A stretch of DNA of 6,712 bases from Chloroflexi bacterium RBG_16_51_16 (GCA_001796785.1 MGNL01000153.1:2886-9597); one strand, 5' to 3'. Positions 1 to 6,514 are shown, counted from the first letter of the stretch. Numbers and translations are program-made. Notes: a model not told the origin generated them from the letters alone.

Positions 1-153
1 CGGGTAGTAATACCCGCGGTGAACCGCGGCATACCTTTCATGGTTGACAACCGGCTTCAGCCAGCCGCAAAGGGAATATTTTCACTGGCTGAGGCTGTAC
101 GTATGAAATTAAACTCACTGGAAGCTGAAGAACCTGTTGCGAGCAAACGTTAG
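1..153 (+). CDS. CpaE/TadZ-like pilus assembly ATPase, C-terminal end (partial)
   Basis: The gene enters from outside the window and only its last 50 codons are visible, in frame 1, ending in TAG at 151-153. The fragment contains the stretch NRGIPFMVDNRLQP followed by KGIFSLAEAVRMKL, which fits the last strand and helix of a MinD/ParA-type fold as found in CpaE/TadZ proteins. Those proteins localise Tad pilus machinery at the inner membrane. None of the ATP-binding motifs lie in the window, so the identification rests on this tail and on position: cpaE normally sits directly before cpaF, and here the gap is only 10 bases. A different MinD-like or receiver-domain ATPase cannot be excluded. The final residues (EAEEPVASKR) look like an unstructured tail. 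Confidence 0.7.
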   Translation, partial: RVVIPAVNRGIPFMVDNRLQPAAKGIFSLAEAVRMKLNSLEAEEPVASKR

Positions 154-156
154 GAG
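152..156 (+). promoter_or_regulatory. Ribosome binding site of cpaF
   Basis: AGGAG overlaps the stop codon of the upstream gene and lies 7 bases before the ATG at 164. This good match and spacing fixes the cpaF start and suggests translation is coupled to the upstream gene. Confidence 0.75.
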
Positions 157-163
157 TCTGTAA

Positions 164-1606
164 ATGTCATTGTTACGAAGAATTGAACAAAGTCAAAATC
201 CGGAGCCAGCCAAAACCGGCTCAAACCAGTTACCCGCCAATAGTGGCCAGGCAGGCGGAGCGAGTGGTGGAGATGGATCCCGCCTTTCGTCTCTGCAGGC
301 TCGCAGGGTTAGTGCGCCGATCACTTCACCACAGGCTGGATCCTATTTTGATCTTAAGACCAGGGTTCAAAATAAACTCCTCGCCGAATTGGATCCATCA
401 ATGGACATCACCAAGACAGACGATGTCCGGAGGACAATCCAGGACCTTTTCGAACAGATATTAACCGAGGAAAACATTGTATTATCGCGGCCGGAAAAGG
501 CGCGATTATTCGAGCAGATTTCAGCTGAGATCCTCGGATTTGGTCCGCTGCAGACCTTATTGGAAGATGAAACCATTACAGAAATCATGGTTAATGGAGC
601 GAAGAGTATATATATCGAACGCAAAGGGAAGATCCACCGGGTTCCGATTACGTTCGAAAATAATGATCATGTAATGAGAATCATCGATCGCATCGTTGCG
701 CCCCTTGGTCGGAGAATCGATGAAGCCAGCCCTTACGTAGATGCCCGTCTGCCCGATGGTTCACGCGTTAATGCGATCATCCCGCCGTTATCCCTGGTGG
801 GACCTGTGTTGACCATCCGAAAATTTGCCAGAAATCCTCTTACCATGGATCAACTGGTCCAATTCGGCTCGATCACACCGGAAGCTATTCAATTTTTAAA
901 AGCCTGCGTGGAAGCACGACTTAATATCGTGATTTCAGGGGGCACAGGTTCAGGGAAAACAACTTTCCTGAATGTGTTATCCGGTTTCATACCCGCAGAC
1001 GAGCGGATCGTTACGATCGAAAATGCGGCTGAGCTTCAGCTGCGCCAGGAGCATGTGGTAACACTTGAATCCAGACCACCCAACATAGAGGGGAGAGGTG
1101 AAATCACCATCCGGCAACTTGTGATCAACTGCCTGCGCATGAGACCAGACCGGATCATCGTAGGTGAAATCCGCGATGAGGCAGCGCTGGATATGCTGCA
1201 AGCTATGAATACCGGTCATGATGGCTCGCTGACCACTCTGCACTCGAACAGCCCGAGGGATACCCTGGCGAGATTGGAGACCATGACCCTAATGGCAGGA
1301 ATGGATCTGCCTTCAAGAGCCATTCGGGAGCAAATATCCTCCGCCATCGATTTGGTCGTGCACCAGGAACGTATGCGAGATGGTACCCGCAAGATCGTAA
1401 ACCTGACTGAAGTGAGCGGCATGGAAGGCGATGTCATAACGATGACCGATATTTTTATATTCGAACAAACCGGTATCGAGAACGGACAGATTCTTGGCCG
1501 ACTACGACCGTCCGGGCTGAGGCCCAAGTTTATGGATAAAATTGAAGGCAGCGGAATTCATTTGCCTCCATCAATATTCGGTATCGGTGAACGCAGGCGA
1601 TATTAA
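164..1606 (+). CDS. cpaF: CpaF/TadA family Tad pilus motor ATPase
   Basis: This is the cytoplasmic hexameric ATPase that powers Tad (type IVc) pilus assembly by acting on the TadB/TadC platform. The protein has 480 residues. Residues 1-60 are a Gly/Ser/Gln/Pro-rich, probably disordered lead. Residues about 62-240 form the N-terminal domain, with the typical stretch GFGPLQTLLEDETITEIMVN. The ATPase core follows: Walker A GGTGSGKTT at 259-267, the acidic box TIENAAELQL at 284-293, Walker B with catalytic Glu in RIIVGEIR (E335), and the His box GHDGSLTTLH at 351-360. Two positions differ from the commonest CpaF form: the acidic box has Asn287 where Asp is usual, and the segment after Walker B reads RDEAALDM rather than RG-x-EALDM. 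All residues expected for nucleotide binding and hydrolysis remain. The start is set by AGGAG 7 bases upstream. The length is normal for the family, slightly long because of the N-terminal lead. TadB follows 27 bases downstream. Confidence 0.95.
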   Translation: MSLLRRIEQSQNPEPAKTGSNQLPANSGQAGGASGGDGSRLSSLQARRVSAPITSPQAGSYFDLKTRVQNKLLAELDPSMDITKTDDVRRTIQDLFEQILTEENIVLSRPEKARLFEQISAEILGFGPLQTLLEDETITEIMVNGAKSIYIERKGKIHRVPITFENNDHVMRIIDRIVAPLGRRIDEASPYVDARLPDGSRVNAIIPPLSLVGPVLTIRKFARNPLTMDQLVQFGSITPEAIQFLKACVEARLNIVISGGTGSGKTTFLNVLSGFIPADERIVTIENAAELQLRQEHVVTLESRPPNIEGRGEITIRQLVINCLRMRPDRIIVGEIRDEAALDMLQAMNTGHDGSLTTLHSNSPRDTLARLETMTLMAGMDLPSRAIREQISSAIDLVVHQERMRDGTRKIVNLTEVSGMEGDVITMTDIFIFEQTGIENGQILGRLRPSGLRPKFMDKIEGSGIHLPPSIFGIGERRRY

Positions 1607-1633
1607 TCCGAAAGAGCTTATGCAGGCAATGAA

Positions 1634-2596
1634 ATGGATACATTTACTCTAATCATCATCGGTGGCGGCGGTGCTGTCATCGTGCTTCTAGTCATCGGGA
1701 TCGTCGTTTCCGCGAGCAGTGAAAGATCCATTGTCGAAGAACGTCTAGGACAATATCTCGATGAGGGAAAATCAACAGCTGATCTCAAGGCGGAACGGGC
1801 GGATTTAACCGAATGGGTAACCAGGCGGGTAGAGAAAACTTCCTTCGGTGACCGGATCGCGCGGGATCTCGCGCGCGCAGATTTGAAATTGAAGGTCGCT
1901 GAGTACATGGCGTTAATCGTGATTTCGACCCTGGGAATCGGTTTTATCGCCTGGCTTCTGGGTGGCCGGCATTGGTTATCCTTACTGATCGGATTTGTCG
2001 CCGGTTTCCTTGCTCCGAGATTTTATATCCGTCGGCAGCAGGGCATCCGATTGAACAAATTCAATGAACAACTCTCGGATATGTTGAACCTGATGGTCAA
2101 TGGATTACGTGCAGGCTATTCCACGATGCAAGCGATGGAAGCGGTGAGCAAAGAACTGCCTCCACCCATTTCGGATGAATTCCACCGGGTGGTCCAGGAA
2201 ATGCAGATCGGCATACCGATGGAAACCGCCCTGGCGAACCTGTTGCGAAGGATTCCAAGCGACGATCTCGATTTTGTGATCACTGCTATTAACGTGCAGC
2301 GTGAAGTCGGTGGAAACCTTTCCGAAATCCTGGATACGATATCGTTCACAATCCGTGAACGTGTACGGATCAAGGGGGAAGTCAGAGTACTCACATCCCA
2401 GGTCCGCTATTCAGGTTCGTTTCTATCATTAATTCCAATTTTCCTGACGGTCGCTCTTTGGTTTCTCAATCCACAATATCTTATGTCTTTCAATCGGGCG
2501 GGGCCATTTTGCACAGCCATCGTCGCGGTTATCGTGGTGCTCCTGATCAGTTCCGGTTATTTCATCATGATGAAAATAGCGGATATCGAGGTTTGA
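1634..2596 (+). CDS. tadB: TadB, Tad pilus inner-membrane platform protein (type II secretion F domain)
   Basis: TadB pairs with TadC to form the inner-membrane platform on which CpaF drives pilin polymerisation. The 320-residue protein has one N-terminal membrane segment (about 5-27), a cytoplasmic stretch, a hairpin of two membrane segments (about 90-128), a cytoplasmic type II secretion F domain (about 140-262), and two C-terminal membrane segments (about 262-279 and 292-314). The F domain shows the usual pattern: LSDMLNLMVNGLRAGYS, then a helical block, then VQREVGGNLSEILDTIS and a basic stretch around 240-250. The length is typical for TadB. The ATG at 1634 is preceded by a modest AGG at 1624-1626 with 7 bases of spacing. 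ATGs at 1620 and 1629 are out of frame. tadC begins 2 bases after the stop, consistent with translational coupling. Confidence 0.93.
   Translation: MDTFTLIIIGGGGAVIVLLVIGIVVSASSERSIVEERLGQYLDEGKSTADLKAERADLTEWVTRRVEKTSFGDRIARDLARADLKLKVAEYMALIVISTLGIGFIAWLLGGRHWLSLLIGFVAGFLAPRFYIRRQQGIRLNKFNEQLSDMLNLMVNGLRAGYSTMQAMEAVSKELPPPISDEFHRVVQEMQIGIPMETALANLLRRIPSDDLDFVITAINVQREVGGNLSEILDTISFTIRERVRIKGEVRVLTSQVRYSGSFLSLIPIFLTVALWFLNPQYLMSFNRAGPFCTAIVAVIVVLLISSGYFIMMKIADIEV
2588..2591 (+). promoter_or_regulatory. Ribosome binding site of tadC, inside the end of tadB
   Basis: GAGG lies within the last codons of tadB, 7 bases before the ATG at 2599. It argues for this start over an in-frame ATG at 2458, which would put 47 extra codons inside tadB. 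Confidence 0.6.
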
Positions 2597-2598
2597 CC

Positions 2599-3555
2599 AT
2601 GGGTATCGTCATCTGGATAACTCTTATCCTTGTAATCGCAGGCGCATTCACGCTTGCTGTAATCGGATACAGGTACACGCGTACTCACCAGGAGGAATCC
2701 GATCCTTTGCTTATTCGCCTTGCAGAGGCTACTCAAAGAGGCGAGGTTACCTCACTTGAGGAAATCGAACTTGCCCAGCCGTTTACACAGCGTGTCATCA
2801 TCCCCTTTATTAAACGGGTCGGTGAGATATCGGCGAGATTCACCCCTCAAAAGGTCCTCGAGGATACGACTCGGAAATTGGAATTGGCCGGCCATCCTGG
2901 TGGCATTGATGCAGCCACTTTCCTGGCTTCGCGTTTCGTAGGCGCAGCTATATTTGGAGGGTTATTTCTACTGATCGGCATCCTCGCTCCCAATTGGCCT
3001 TTTACCCGGATCCTCCTTGTTGTGATCATTTTCGCTGTTATTGGGTTTTTCTTTCCGCAGTTATGGCTTCAAAGCAGGATCAACGCCCGCCAGAGAGATG
3101 TCCGCAAAGCCATGCCGGATGCATTAGACCTGCTCACCATCTGTGTGGAGGCTGGGCTTGGCTTTGATGCAGCTATGTCCAAGGTCGCCGAAAAATGGAT
3201 AAATGAGCTCTCGCTGGCCTTCGGACGCTGCATCCGCGAAGTACAACTGGGAAAAACCCAGCGTGAGGCCCTCAGAGACATGTCAGATCGACTCGGTCTG
3301 GCAGAAATGACCAGTTTCGTCGCAGCAGTAATTCAAAGTCAAATCCTGGGTGTAAGCCTTGCCAAGGTCTTACGGATCCAATCTGACCAAATGCGGATCC
3401 GAAGAAGACAGCGGGCGGAAGAAGAAGCTCATAAGGCACCAGTAAAAATGATCCTGCCCATGGCGTTCTTAATATTTCCTTCCATTCTTATAATCCTGCT
3501 CACACCCGCTGGAATACAAATTGCACAAACACTCGGTGCTGCTTTTGGTATTTAG
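2599..3555 (+). CDS. tadC: TadC, Tad pilus inner-membrane platform protein (type II secretion F domain)
   Basis: TadC is the second platform protein and partner of TadB. I place the start at the ATG at 2599, giving 318 residues beginning MGIVIWITLI. It follows the tadB stop by 2 bases, has GAGG upstream, and yields a normal N-terminal membrane segment, whereas the longer in-frame reading begins with a non-hydrophobic stretch translated from tadB. Membrane segments are at about 3-24, 108-130, 137-157 and 283-305. The F domain (about 170-296) contains MPDALDLLTICVEAGLGFDA, then an SQILGVSLAKVLRIQSDQ stretch, then the basic helix MRIRRRQRAEEEAHKAPVK leading into the last membrane segment, all characteristic of TadC. 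It ends the Tad gene run in this window. The next gene follows after 44 bases on the same strand. Confidence 0.93.
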   Translation: MGIVIWITLILVIAGAFTLAVIGYRYTRTHQEESDPLLIRLAEATQRGEVTSLEEIELAQPFTQRVIIPFIKRVGEISARFTPQKVLEDTTRKLELAGHPGGIDAATFLASRFVGAAIFGGLFLLIGILAPNWPFTRILLVVIIFAVIGFFFPQLWLQSRINARQRDVRKAMPDALDLLTICVEAGLGFDAAMSKVAEKWINELSLAFGRCIREVQLGKTQREALRDMSDRLGLAEMTSFVAAVIQSQILGVSLAKVLRIQSDQMRIRRRQRAEEEAHKAPVKMILPMAFLIFPSILIILLTPAGIQIAQTLGAAFGI

Positions 3556-3599
3556 ATAACTGAATCAGGGTTTGTCATTTCCATGATGACTTAAAAAAC

Positions 3600-4331
3600 A
3601 TGTCAGCGGGGCGGGAATTAAAAGGTGCTGGTCACTCGCAAATCTTGAGCAGGTGGTTATGGACTGGTATCGACCTCATTTTTCCACCCAGCTGTGCCGG
3701 TTGTGGAAAACCATCAATCCGATGGTGCTGTGATTGTGAATCCAAAATCATTGCTATCAATGGTCCAACTTGTTATATCTGTGGCTTACCGAGGACAAAA
3801 CCAGGATTTTGTCAAAGATGTTCTGCAAACAGACCAGCTTTCGCCAAATTACGCTCCTGGGCGGTATATTCTGATCCCATTCGAAAGGCATTGCTGCGAT
3901 TAAAATATTCTAATGACGTAGGCTTGGGTGAAATATTCGCCTCGAAATTACTCGACTTATTTCCAGGACTAGGATGGAATGTCGATCTAGTCGTTCCGGT
4001 CCCGTTGGGACGATTTCGTCAGCGGCAGCGCGGTTATAACCAGTCCGATTTAATTGCACGGATATTTGCGGCGAGCATCGGGATTTTATACGATCCGAAG
4101 GTACTTAGTAGAAATCGCGAAACCAGATCTCAGGTGGAACTGGAACTGGATGAACGCGAAGTTAATGTAAAAGGTGCATTCACGGCTATGAGTGACAGGA
4201 TAAGAGACAAGAAAATACTTGTTATCGATGATATTGCCACGACAGGCGCAACCCTATCCGCATGCTCAGAGGCACTTCTAGCAGCTGGTGCAGCTGAAAT
4301 CCTCGCCATAACAGTCGCCAGGGCTTTATAG
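3600..4331 (+). CDS. comF: ComF family protein (zinc finger plus phosphoribosyltransferase fold)
   Basis: ComF proteins are cytoplasmic factors required for natural transformation in the bacteria where they have been studied, probably acting on incoming single-stranded DNA with the uptake machinery. The biochemical activity of the phosphoribosyltransferase fold is unsettled. The 243-residue protein starts with a double zinc-finger region: CAGC at 32-35 and CCDC at 43-46, then CYIC at 58-61 and CQRC at 71-74. It continues with LKYSND around 101-106 and VPVPLGRFRQRQRGYNQSD at about 132-150. The PRPP-binding loop VIDDIATTGATLSA is at 208-221, matching the family signature (usually VDDVxTTGAT). 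Length is normal for ComFC. The start is uncertain: the ATG at 3600 has no clear ribosome binding site, and a TTG at 3645 is a possible alternative. It sits between tadC and hpf. comF-hpf neighbourhoods occur in other bacteria, including Firmicutes. Confidence 0.9.
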   Translation: MSAGRELKGAGHSQILSRWLWTGIDLIFPPSCAGCGKPSIRWCCDCESKIIAINGPTCYICGLPRTKPGFCQRCSANRPAFAKLRSWAVYSDPIRKALLRLKYSNDVGLGEIFASKLLDLFPGLGWNVDLVVPVPLGRFRQRQRGYNQSDLIARIFAASIGILYDPKVLSRNRETRSQVELELDEREVNVKGAFTAMSDRIRDKKILVIDDIATTGATLSACSEALLAAGAAEILAITVARAL

Positions 4332-4377
4332 ATGACCAAACATCAGATCCAATTAGGTTGATGGAAGTTTCATTCAG

Positions 4378-4385
4378 AAAGGAGG
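4378..4385 (+). promoter_or_regulatory. Strong ribosome binding site of hpf
   Basis: AAAGGAGG is a near-complete match to the complement of the 16S rRNA 3' end. It is the best such site in the window. It lies 4 bases before the ATG at 4390, slightly closer than usual, and supports that start and high translation of hpf. Confidence 0.75.
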
Positions 4386-4389
4386 ACCA

Positions 4390-4956
4390 ATGTCCAACAG
4401 CGTGGATGTTCAGGTGCGAAATATCAATTTGACTGAAAAGATAAAAGACTATGTCAATAAGAAAGCGGGCAATCTTGATCATTATCTGCCCTTGATCGAG
4501 GAGGCGTTCGTCGAGCTAACTTACCATAAATCTGCGCGAAGTACAGCGGATCGTAATGTCGCCCAGGTCACGATCAGAGGTAAAGGTCTTGTCCTGAGAA
4601 CTGAAGAACGTGCAGATGAAATTCTGGGGGCGTTCGACACAGCCATGGATAACCTGCAACGGCAGATCGAAAGGTATAAGGGTAAACACTATCACAGTCG
4701 CGGCGAAGTGAAAGAAAACATTGAACAGACGCAGGAAGAGTCCTCGATATTTGATGAGGGCGACCAAGCTCCACTGATCGCCCGTAGGAAAAAATTTACT
4801 ATTTTACCGATGAACGAGGAAGAAGCGATTGAAGAAATGAACCTACTCGGCCACAATAATTTTTTTATCTTTTATAATGGAAATACAAATAAGATCAACG
4901 TGCTGTACCGCCGACGGGATGGTTCGTTTGGTTTGATCGAACCGGAAGTCGGATGA
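4390..4956 (+). CDS. hpf: Ribosome hibernation promoting factor, long form (HPF/RaiA family)
   Basis: HPF binds the 30S decoding region and dimerises 70S ribosomes into inactive 100S particles in slow growth or stationary phase. The 188-residue protein is the long two-domain form. The S30AE/RaiA-like N-terminal domain covers about 3-100, with IDVQ-like opening VDVQVRNINLTEKIKDYV and the helix segment AMDNLQRQIERYKGKH. A charged linker runs to about 128. The C-terminal dimerisation domain (about 130-188) carries KKFTILPMNEEEAIEEMNLL, FFIFYNGNTNKINVLYRRRD and the closing GLIEPE. In long HPFs this second domain holds two ribosomes together directly, without the RMF protein needed by the short enterobacterial form. 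The start is supported by a strong Shine-Dalgarno site. It follows comF by 58 bases with no terminator seen between them. Its stop codon lies in an inverted repeat. Confidence 0.95.
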   Translation: MSNSVDVQVRNINLTEKIKDYVNKKAGNLDHYLPLIEEAFVELTYHKSARSTADRNVAQVTIRGKGLVLRTEERADEILGAFDTAMDNLQRQIERYKGKHYHSRGEVKENIEQTQEESSIFDEGDQAPLIARRKKFTILPMNEEEAIEEMNLLGHNNFFIFYNGNTNKINVLYRRRDGSFGLIEPEVG

Positions 4957-4980
4957 AAAATCCTGCGGTTGAATTTTTCA
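4954..4980 (+). repeat. Inverted repeat spanning the hpf stop codon
   Basis: TGAAAAAT at 4954-4961 (its first three bases are the hpf stop) is exactly complementary to ATTTTTCA at 4973-4980, giving an 8-base stem with an 11-base loop. The stem has only two G:C pairs and is not followed by a T run, so it is not a standard intrinsic terminator. It could be a weak 3' structure between hpf and folE or a chance match. Confidence 0.4.
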
Positions 4981-5020
4981 AACGCGCAACAAGAGTCATG
5001 GCCGGATTTTCGGAGAGATT

Positions 5021-5653
5021 ATGAATGCGCAAGAGTTTGATGATGATATTCTGGAAAATATAGAAAACTCGGGTTTGGACACGACCGCTATCGAAGAAGC
5101 GGTAAACCGGATATTGCAGGCTGTGGGCGAAGATCCCTCCCGGGCAGGCCTCCAATTTACACCAAAACGGGTTGCCCGGATGTATGCCGAGCTGCTTGGA
5201 GGATATACTGCCGATCCAGTTAAAACCGTCGGTGACGCGATTTTCGAAATCAAATACGATGAAATGGTGCTCGTTCGGGATATCGAGTTTTACAGCCTGT
5301 GTGAACACCATATTCTGCCCTTCATGGGCCGTGTACATGTGGCTTATCTACCGGATGGTAAGGTTCTTGGTCTATCAAAGATCCCACGGATCGTCGATAT
5401 TTATGCGCACCGGCTACAGGTCCAGGAACGCATGACCCGGCAAATCGCGGATTTCATACTCGATCTATTGAAACCGAAAGGTGTTGCCGTGGTTGTTGAG
5501 GCGCTTCATTTGTGTTCCATGATGCGCGGTGTAAAAAAACAAAACGCTCGCATGACCACCTCCGCGATGCATGGGGCGTTTCGTGCCAACCTGGCGACTC
5601 GCCAGGAGTTTCTGGATAATATATCAAGGGGAGCCGGGCCGCTGCAAATCTAG
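5021..5653 (+). CDS. folE: GTP cyclohydrolase I (FolE1)
   Basis: FolE converts GTP to 7,8-dihydroneopterin triphosphate plus formate, the first step of folate synthesis, as a cytoplasmic zinc-dependent homodecamer. The 210-residue protein has an acidic N-terminal lead (1-20), then the family core. EDPSRAGLQFTPKRVARMY occupies 37-55. The zinc and catalytic site SLCEHHILPF is at 92-101 (C94 and H97 as zinc ligands, H96 as catalytic His, by comparison with the E. coli enzyme). GLSKIPRIVD is at 117-126. ALHLCSMMRGVKK at 161-173 provides the third zinc ligand C165 and the conserved H163. The retained Cys ligands mark it as the usual FolE1, not the zinc-independent FolE2 type. GGAG at 5012-5015, 5 bases upstream, supports the ATG at 5021. 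The 3' end overlaps folK on the opposite strand by 30 bases. The other folate genes seen are all on the minus strand. Confidence 0.97.
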   Translation: MNAQEFDDDILENIENSGLDTTAIEEAVNRILQAVGEDPSRAGLQFTPKRVARMYAELLGGYTADPVKTVGDAIFEIKYDEMVLVRDIEFYSLCEHHILPFMGRVHVAYLPDGKVLGLSKIPRIVDIYAHRLQVQERMTRQIADFILDLLKPKGVAVVVEALHLCSMMRGVKKQNARMTTSAMHGAFRANLATRQEFLDNISRGAGPLQI

Positions 5654-6139
5654 ATCGTTAACCGGATCGAGAACTCCAGGCCTTTCCCTTATCCAACTCT
5701 GAGCTTTCAAACGGTGGGCATCAAGCAATACCGAGACCGATGTGATGGGATTTACGTATTCAGGTGCGACCTGCGAGAATGGAATTAGCATGAACGCGCT
5801 CTGCCAGTAATCCATTTTTATGGGTTTATTATCGAACAGGATCACATCGATGTCCATCGTACGGGGTGAATATTTATCGATGGAACGGGATCGTCCTAGC
5901 ACCTGCTCAATTGGATTGATAACAAACTCCTTTAATTGAGCCAGATCGTTCGTCGATAAAAATACAAGGCTTGCATTCAGATAATTTGGTGCGACCGCTC
6001 CAACAGCCTGTGATTCCCAGACACTTGAAATCTTTTGAATTTCCCCGAGCCCATGTAATAGTCTGATCGCCTTTACCAGATTATCCTCTGGATCAACATT
6101 TGAACCGAGAAGCAGGACTGCCTTATGACTCGGAACCAT
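5624..6139 (-). CDS. folK: 2-amino-4-hydroxy-6-hydroxymethyldihydropteridine pyrophosphokinase (HPPK)
   Basis: FolK transfers pyrophosphate from ATP to 6-hydroxymethyl-7,8-dihydropterin, making the substrate for dihydropteroate synthase. I choose the ATG at 6139 (171 residues, MVPSHKAVLLLGSN), because FolK proteins usually begin a few residues before the GSN motif. A TTG at 6166 would add 9 residues and lengthen the overlap with folB from 17 to 44 bases. Visible motifs are LLLGSN at 9-14, SSVWES at 38-43, NYLNAS at 52-57, LGRSR at 81-85 and PRTMDIDVIL at 92-101, with Asp96 and Asp98 as the expected magnesium ligands. One deviation from the usual signature is Ser91 before Pro-Arg, where Gly or Ala is common. 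The last 15 or so residues are unlike the family core and are encoded across the 3' end of folE. No strong ribosome binding site precedes either start, so translation is probably coupled to folB. Confidence 0.92.
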   Translation of the reverse strand: MVPSHKAVLLLGSNVDPEDNLVKAIRLLHGLGEIQKISSVWESQAVGAVAPNYLNASLVFLSTNDLAQLKEFVINPIEQVLGRSRSIDKYSPRTMDIDVILFDNKPIKMDYWQSAFMLIPFSQVAPEYVNPITSVSVLLDAHRLKAQSWIRERPGVLDPVNDLDLQRPGSP

Positions 6140-6488
6140 CTCTTGAACGTTCGATTTCAACGCCAACCGATCGACTAAAACGAACAGCCCCTGGTTTTTC
6201 CACCTTTATTAAAACCTTAATAACACGAGGGTCTTCCAGGCAAATCTGCGCCAGGTCATTCGCCAGGGCTTCGACCGTAAAACGGGCGGAATTTTCGGCA
6301 TGAGCCTGTAACTTCTTGGCCAGGGTTCTGTAATTGATCGTGTCATTTAGATCATCTGATGTGGCCGCCAGACGTGTATCCGTGTAAATGGACGCGTTAA
6401 TAAGGATTGTCTGGCGAGTGATTCTCTCCCAATCGTTGACCCCAATAATCCCGCGTGCCTTGAGATCTGAAATTAGGATCCTATCCAT
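6123..6488 (-). CDS. folB: Dihydroneopterin aldolase (FolB)
   Basis: FolB cleaves 7,8-dihydroneopterin to 6-hydroxymethyl-7,8-dihydropterin and glycolaldehyde, the step just before FolK. The 121-residue protein is full length for the family. It shows GIIGVNDWERITRQ at 13-26 with the conserved Glu21, DDLNDTINY at 45-53 ending in the conserved Tyr53, the helix segment FTVEALANDLAQ with Glu73, and VEKPGAV at 96-102 with the catalytic-type Lys98. These correspond to the active-site Glu, Tyr and Lys known from the S. aureus enzyme. The ATG at 6488 has GGAG (minus strand of 6494-6497) 5 bases upstream and an extended -10 promoter just beyond. The 3' end overlaps the folK start. FolX-type epimerases share this fold, but pairing with folK favours FolB. 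Confidence 0.93.
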   Translation of the reverse strand: MDRILISDLKARGIIGVNDWERITRQTILINASIYTDTRLAATSDDLNDTINYRTLAKKLQAHAENSARFTVEALANDLAQICLEDPRVIKVLIKVEKPGAVRFSRSVGVEIERSRDGSES

Positions 6489-6505
6489 CCATACTCCAAG
6501 AAAAT

Positions 6506-6514
6506 ATTATAGCA
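6506..6514 (-). promoter_or_regulatory. Extended -10 promoter for folB-folK
   Basis: Read on the minus strand the sequence is TGCTATAAT, a perfect extended -10 (TG-N-TATAAT) as used by the main bacterial sigma factor. No good -35 is seen at 16-18 bases, which is acceptable for an extended -10. Transcription would start near 6499, giving a leader of only about 11 bases with the GGAG site almost at the 5' end of the mRNA. The surrounding gap is AT-rich, so chance is possible. Confidence 0.55.

Noticed and set aside
1216..1527. A 103-codon minus-strand open frame inside cpaF.
   Set aside because: It is a frame shadow of the strongly conserved cpaF 3' region, with low-information Ser/Arg-rich translation and no initiation signals.
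2458..2598. An in-frame 47-codon N-terminal extension of tadC.
   Set aside because: It lies wholly within the coding sequence of tadB in another frame, does not look like TadC, and the ATG at 2599 has a ribosome site and gives a normal N-terminal membrane segment.
3574..3590. A small hairpin (GTCAT paired with ATGAC) between tadC and comF that might be a terminator.
   Set aside because: The stem has only 5 pairs with a 7-base loop and is followed by TTAAAAAA rather than a T run on the coding strand.
4957..5020. Possible tetrahydrofolate riboswitch before folE.
   Set aside because: The gap is only 64 bases and I see no conserved multi-stem architecture, only the AT-rich inverted repeat at the hpf end.
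4998..5024. A nine-codon reading frame (ATG at 4998, stop TGA at 5022-5024) overlapping the folE start, resembling an upstream regulatory peptide.
   Set aside because: It is tiny, has no ribosome site of its own and no codon pattern suggesting attenuation. Such frames arise often by chance.
4895..5338. A 147-codon open frame on the minus strand across the end of hpf and the start of folE.
   Set aside because: It lies opposite two well-supported genes, its protein has no recognisable domain or composition typical of a real protein, and no ribosome site or promoter was evident.
5653..5668. GATC-GATC inverted repeat just after the folE stop as a terminator.
   Set aside because: The stem is 4 bases with no T run and lies within folK coding sequence. 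GATC is common throughout the window in Arg-Ile and Asp codon contexts.
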